From NCBI RefSeq assembly GCF_900113955.1, contig NZ_FORH01000001.1, forward strand, positions 736,395-800,394: 64,000 bases of DNA, in the 5' to 3' direction. The notes under the pieces were generated by a model. It had not been told where the DNA came from, did not search any database, and saw nothing but the letters and a program-made list of their open reading frames with translations. Made by a program: the position numbers and the translations under genes. The DNA comes from Celeribacter neptunius (GTDB taxonomy: Bacteria; Pseudomonadota; Alphaproteobacteria; Rhodobacterales; Rhodobacteraceae). Below, in pieces: positions 60,706 to 64,000 of this stretch (position 1 is its first letter; each line of letters starts with the position of its first letter).

Positions 60706-60900
60706 GCGGTATCATCCGGGGCGCGCCGGCTTTTTCGCCCGCGCGCCGCGATTTTCGATCTGCCGGGGCTTTCGGTCCAAATCTCGCCACATTCCTTTTC
60801 TATCACCGGGGCAACGGGTGCCCGAAAGGGTGCCGAATTGGAATGTCTCCGGCGAAGCGAGACGCATTCCTGATGATCGATCACCGAGGAGGGCCTCACC

Positions 60901-61032
60901 ATGACTGCAATCCGTGCCGGCTATCAAAGCCTTTCGCAACTGGCCGATCTGAACTGGGACCGCCTGTTCTACGCCGTGACCATCGCCGTGGCGCTGGTCG
61001 CCGGATCGTTTTTCGGTCACCTTTTTCTCTGA
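60901..61032 (+). CDS. 43-residue small membrane protein between rseP and bamA
   Basis: ATG at 60901 follows GAGGAGG with ideal spacing. The product starts MTAIRAGYQSLSQLADLNWD and ends in a single membrane helix LFYAVTIAVALVAGSFFGHL. It is followed by a strong terminator at 61097 and preceded by a bulged hairpin at 60840-60870, so it looks like an independent transcription unit set into the envelope cluster. I recognise no family. Confidence 0.65.
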   Translation: MTAIRAGYQSLSQLADLNWDRLFYAVTIAVALVAGSFFGHLFL

Positions 61033-61096
61033 ACTCATCCTCTGAGCCGTGCCGGCCCGAAGGCCGACTCGCATCACAGGTTCGCATGACAGATTG

Positions 61097-61125
61097 AACG
61101 GGATGCCCCATGGCGTCCCGTTTTT
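61097..61125 (+). terminator. Intrinsic terminator between rseP and bamA
   Basis: An 11-bp stem (AACGGGATGCC with GGCGTCCCGTT, one G-T pair), 4-base loop and T5 tract. It would uncouple bamA from rseP read-through. Confidence 0.85.
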
Positions 61126-61296
61126 CGTTGTGGCAGCGGCCGCGCGGGGGATCCTGAGGCGGGCCTGGCGACGGGCCTTGCGCAGATCGGCAAAACACGG
61201 CTCTGAGCGCAACATCTGCTTTCTCTTTTGGCAGGTATGGTTATGATCACCCCAAAGCTGGGCATCCCTTGTGTGTGGCGCGGGTGATATCGCGTT

Positions 61297-61325
61297 TTGA
61301 CAAGGGGCGGCAGAGCCGTTACTCA
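61297..61325 (+). promoter_or_regulatory. Possible bamA promoter
   Basis: A consensus TTGACA at 61297 is followed at 17 bases by a poor -10 (TACTCA). A promoter is expected here because a terminator lies upstream, but the exact boxes are uncertain. Confidence 0.35.
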
Positions 61326-61360
61326 GCTAGATACTTGTGGGGAATTTCGAGAAAGCTGCC

Positions 61361-63706
61361 ATGTTCGCAATTGATCATCGTTCGACCCGTGAAGCGTCGC
61401 GGATTGTCTCGCGCTCCTTTGCGCTCACCTTTGCAGCTTTCGCTGTCACAACCGTCTCTTACACGGCGTTTCCGACCCCGGCGGTGGCCCAGGCCTACCG
61501 CTTTACCAATGTCGAGGTCGAAGGCGCGGGGCGCGTCTCCACCGGCACGATCCTGTCCTATGCGGGAATCACGCGCGGTCAGGCGGTCTCGGCCGGCGAG
61601 TTGAACGACGCCTATCAGAAGGTCCTGGGCTCCGGTCTGTTCGAGACCGTCGAATTCATTCCCCGGGGCAATACGCTGGTGATCAAGGTCACGGAATTCC
61701 CCGTGGTCTCGCGCATTTCCATCGAGGGCAACCGCAAGGTGTCCGACGATGCGCTGATGCCGCTTCTGGCCACCAAGGTGCGCCGGGTCTATTCGCCCGC
61801 CGAAGTCGAGGCCGATGCCGCCGGCATCACCGAAGCCTATGCCGTCAAGGGCCAGCTGGTCGCCACGGTGACGCCGAAAATCATCCGCCGTCCGGACAAC
61901 CGGGTCGATGTGGTCTTTGAAGTGACCGAAGGCAAGGGCGTGGAGATCGAGCGGCTGAGCTTTGTCGGCAACCGCAATTTCTCCGACAGCCGTCTGCGCC
62001 GGGTGCTGCAGACGAAACAGGCCGGCGCCCTGCGCTTCATCATCGGGCGTGACACCTATGCCGAGGACCGGATCCAGTTCGATCGTCAGGTGCTGACGGA
62101 TTTCTATACCTCGCGCGGCTATGTCGATTTTCAGGTGCTGAATGTCGCGGCCGAGTTCTCGCGCGAGCGCAATGCCTATTTCCTGACCTTCGACGTGCGC
62201 GAAGGCCAGAAATACAGTTTCGGCAATATCTCCGTGTCGTCCGAGATCGCCGAGGCCACATCCGACGACTTCCTGCAGGTCAACAAAATCCGTTCCGGCC
62301 AAACCTATTCGCCGCTTGCGGTCGACAACACGGTCGAGCGGATGGAGCGGCTGGCGACCAAGAAGGGCATCGATTTCCTGCGGGTCGAACCGCGGGTGAC
62401 CCGCAACGACCGGGCGCAGACGCTCGATATCGAATTCGTGCTGGTGCGCGGGCCGCGGGTCTTTGTCGAACGGATCGACATCGAGGGCAATGCCACCACG
62501 CTTGACCGGGTGATCCGGCAGAAATTCAAGACCGTCGAAGGCGACCCGTTCAACCCGCGGCAAATCCGCGAGGCTGCGGAACGTATCCGCGCCTTGGGCT
62601 TCTTCTCCAATGCCGATGTGAACGCGCGTCAGGGCTCCTCCGAAGAGCAGATGATCGTCGATGTCAACGTGACCGAGAAGCCGACCGGCTCCTTCACCTT
62701 CGGCGGCAACTATTCCGTCTCCGACGGCGCCAATCTGATCGCGTCCTTCAGTGAAAAGAACTTCCTGGGCCGTGGCCAGACCCTGTCGTTCAACCTGACC
62801 ACAGATGTTGACAATGGCTCGCTGAGCTTCAACTTTGTCGAGCCGGCCTTTCTCGGCCGCGATGTCGCCTTTGGTCTCTCGGCCGGGCTCGGGACGTCGC
62901 AGCCCTCCTATGCCGAACACGAGCAGCGCCGCGCCTTTGTCTCACCGCGCCTGACTTTTCCGGTGTCCGCCAATGGCTCTCTGACCGTCAATTACCGCGG
63001 CGAGCTGCGCGAACTTGTCGATGCCAGCGAGGGCGCGATCACCTTGCCCGCCACGATCCAGACCGATATCGCGGCCGGGCGCGAGACGGTGCACAGTCTC
63101 GGCTATTCCTACAGCTTCGACACCCGTCGGTCGGGCTTGAACCCGAATGCCGGCTTCCTGTTCAAATTCGGTCAGGATTACGCCGGCCTCCTTGGCGGCG
63201 ATGTCGAGTATGTCAAAACCTCTGCCGAGCTCACGGGCGAGATGAAAGTCCTCAACGAGGAAGTGACACTGCGCGCCACGGTCGAGGGTGGCGTGATCGA
63301 TGCCGATGGCAATTCGAGCGTGGCCGATCGGTATTTCAACAGCCCTTCGATCATTCGCGGCTTTGAACCGGGCGGCATCGGCCCGCGCGATGACGCGTCG
63401 GGGTTGGCGCTTGGCGGCAATTACTATGCGGTTGCGCGTCTCGAGGCGAATTTCCCGCTCGGCCTGCCGGAGGAATACGGCCTCTCGGGCGGTCTGTTCT
63501 ATGACTACGGCTCCGTCTGGGGGCTCGATGACGTGAGCGGAATCATTGCCGGGTCCGACGATCCGAACTGGCGGTCGGTGATCGGGGCGTCGATCTTCTG
63601 GACCACGCCGCTGGGGCCCTTGCGCTTCAACTTCACCCATGCGCTGGACAAGGAAACCTACGACGAGGAACAGACTTTCGATCTGACCATTTCGACGAGT
63701 TTCTGA
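61361..63706 (+). CDS. bamA: Outer membrane protein assembly factor BamA
   Basis: The 781-residue protein has a signal peptide (to about residue 45, ending TPAVAQA). Five POTRA domains (about 48-390) include FTNVEVEGAGRVSTGTILSY and FVERIDIEGNATTLDRVIRQ. The C-terminal 16-strand barrel has the SFSEKNFLGRGQTLSFNLTT and SIIRGFEPGGIGPRD (VRGF-type loop 6) motifs, and ends in the outer-membrane sorting Phe (LTISTSF). It folds beta-barrel proteins into the outer membrane. A start at 61337 (GTG, eight codons earlier) is an alternative. The Skp-like gene follows after one base. Confidence 0.96.
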   Translation: MFAIDHRSTREASRIVSRSFALTFAAFAVTTVSYTAFPTPAVAQAYRFTNVEVEGAGRVSTGTILSYAGITRGQAVSAGELNDAYQKVLGSGLFETVEFIPRGNTLVIKVTEFPVVSRISIEGNRKVSDDALMPLLATKVRRVYSPAEVEADAAGITEAYAVKGQLVATVTPKIIRRPDNRVDVVFEVTEGKGVEIERLSFVGNRNFSDSRLRRVLQTKQAGALRFIIGRDTYAEDRIQFDRQVLTDFYTSRGYVDFQVLNVAAEFSRERNAYFLTFDVREGQKYSFGNISVSSEIAEATSDDFLQVNKIRSGQTYSPLAVDNTVERMERLATKKGIDFLRVEPRVTRNDRAQTLDIEFVLVRGPRVFVERIDIEGNATTLDRVIRQKFKTVEGDPFNPRQIREAAERIRALGFFSNADVNARQGSSEEQMIVDVNVTEKPTGSFTFGGNYSVSDGANLIASFSEKNFLGRGQTLSFNLTTDVDNGSLSFNFVEPAFLGRDVAFGLSAGLGTSQPSYAEHEQRRAFVSPRLTFPVSANGSLTVNYRGELRELVDASEGAITLPATIQTDIAAGRETVHSLGYSYSFDTRRSGLNPNAGFLFKFGQDYAGLLGGDVEYVKTSAELTGEMKVLNEEVTLRATVEGGVIDADGNSSVADRYFNSPSIIRGFEPGGIGPRDDASGLALGGNYYAVARLEANFPLGLPEEYGLSGGLFYDYGSVWGLDDVSGIIAGSDDPNWRSVIGASIFWTTPLGPLRFNFTHALDKETYDEEQTFDLTISTSF

Positions 63707-63707
63707 C

Positions 63708-64000
63708 ATGCGTTTGCTCTGGGCCCTTGCCGCGATCTGTTGCCTGACGGGCACCGCGCTCACGGCGCAGGATGTGCCACAGGGCAATGCGCAGGGCGGT
63801 CCCCAAGACAGTCCCCAAGGCGAGGCGACAGATCCGGCATCCGCCGCCGGCTCCGTGCGCAACGGCAAACTGATCTTTCCGGTTCTGGTCTTCGATCGGG
63901 CGCGTGTCCTGTCGCAAAGTCAGGCCGGGCAGGATCTGGAGGCCCGGGCCGAGGCGGAACGCTCCGCACTCCTGGCGGAGAACGACAAGATCTATGCCGA
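63708..64000 (+). CDS. skp: OmpH/Skp-family periplasmic chaperone (3' end outside window)
   Basis: The first 97 codons are visible. A signal peptide (MRLLWALAAICCLTGTALTA) is followed by a Gly/Gln/Pro-rich linker (QDVPQGNAQGGPQDSPQGE). The beginning of the Skp core is LIFPVLVFDRARVLSQSQAG, then a charged coiled-coil arm (QDLEARAEAERSALLAENDK). Skp holds unfolded outer-membrane proteins for BamA, and this position right after bamA is the usual one. The linker is longer than in enteric Skp. Confidence 0.9.
   Translation, partial: MRLLWALAAICCLTGTALTAQDVPQGNAQGGPQDSPQGEATDPASAAGSVRNGKLIFPVLVFDRARVLSQSQAGQDLEARAEAERSALLAENDKIYA

Overview
The window is a stretch of high-GC chromosome from an alphaproteobacterium, almost certainly a member of the Roseobacter/Rhodobacter group (Rhodobacterales). 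Evidence is a circularly permuted two-piece tmRNA gene, a trgA-trgB pair of the Rhodobacter type, a VPLPA-CTERM surface protein, the alphaproteobacterial SspB form, ccmI next to ruvX and a DUF1289 gene, and the pyrH-frr-uppS-cdsA-dxr-rseP-bamA-skp envelope cluster. No rRNA or tRNA gene, IS element, prophage or CRISPR array was recognised.

Layout. 1-2.3 kb: end of citramalate synthase, a PNKP-type HAD phosphatase and a phytoene/squalene synthase-like protein. 2.3-5.9 kb (minus): ribbon-helix-helix and DUF4169 genes, two exported proteins (one glycine-rich) and fumC. 6-9.8 kb (minus): a small methyltransferase, a VPLPA-CTERM protein, SspB, ChrA and an NTF2-like protein. 10.2-12.2 kb: permuted ssrA (minus), then a two-gene cassette of an 83-residue peptide and a radical SAM/SPASM-like enzyme, preceded by 16-bp direct repeats and a perfect inverted repeat. 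12.2-17.6 kb: a solitary polyamine-type binding protein, a GntR/FCD regulator divergent from acuI with two matching operators, a Bcr/CflA exporter and a TauE/SafE permease. 17.7-18.2 kb: an AT-richer orphan gene. 18.3-20.3 kb: ccmI-ruvX-DUF1289. 20.6-29.2 kb: sodB, a host-attachment-family protein behind three perfect 17-bp repeats, an M20 amidohydrolase, RarD, a Qnr-like pentapeptide protein, a LOG protein, a LysM protein and an Atm1-type exporter behind eight 11-bp repeats. 29.2-33.4 kb: photolyase, cfa, trgA, trgB. 33.7-41.6 kb: MFS carrier, SUMT, AlkA-type glycosylase, esterase, a 41-codon ORF overlapping an ABC-F gene, an HNH protein and a second radical SAM protein; three copies of a hairpin-forming intergenic repeat lie here. 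41.8-45.8 kb: zwf-pgl-pgi behind a perfect palindromic operator. 45.9-52.9 kb: xerD with an exported protein and a TTG-started small membrane protein, aroKB, ssb and a lytic transglycosylase. 53-64 kb: AraC regulator, miaA and the envelope cluster, with a 43-codon membrane protein and its terminator placed between rseP and bamA.

How the genes work together. zwf, pgl and pgi feed glucose-6-phosphate into the Entner-Doudoroff/pentose phosphate routes. uppS, cdsA, dxr, rseP, bamA and skp supply isoprenoid carrier, phospholipid precursor and outer-membrane assembly. Photolyase, SOD, Cfa, TrgAB and ChrA are stress or oxyanion functions. SspB and ssrA lie within 3 kb and belong to one pathway, in which tmRNA tags stalled products and SspB hands them to ClpXP. 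The best candidate for an undescribed system is the peptide-radical SAM cassette at 10.75-12.13 kb. All calls are by reading motifs and sequence; no database search was possible.
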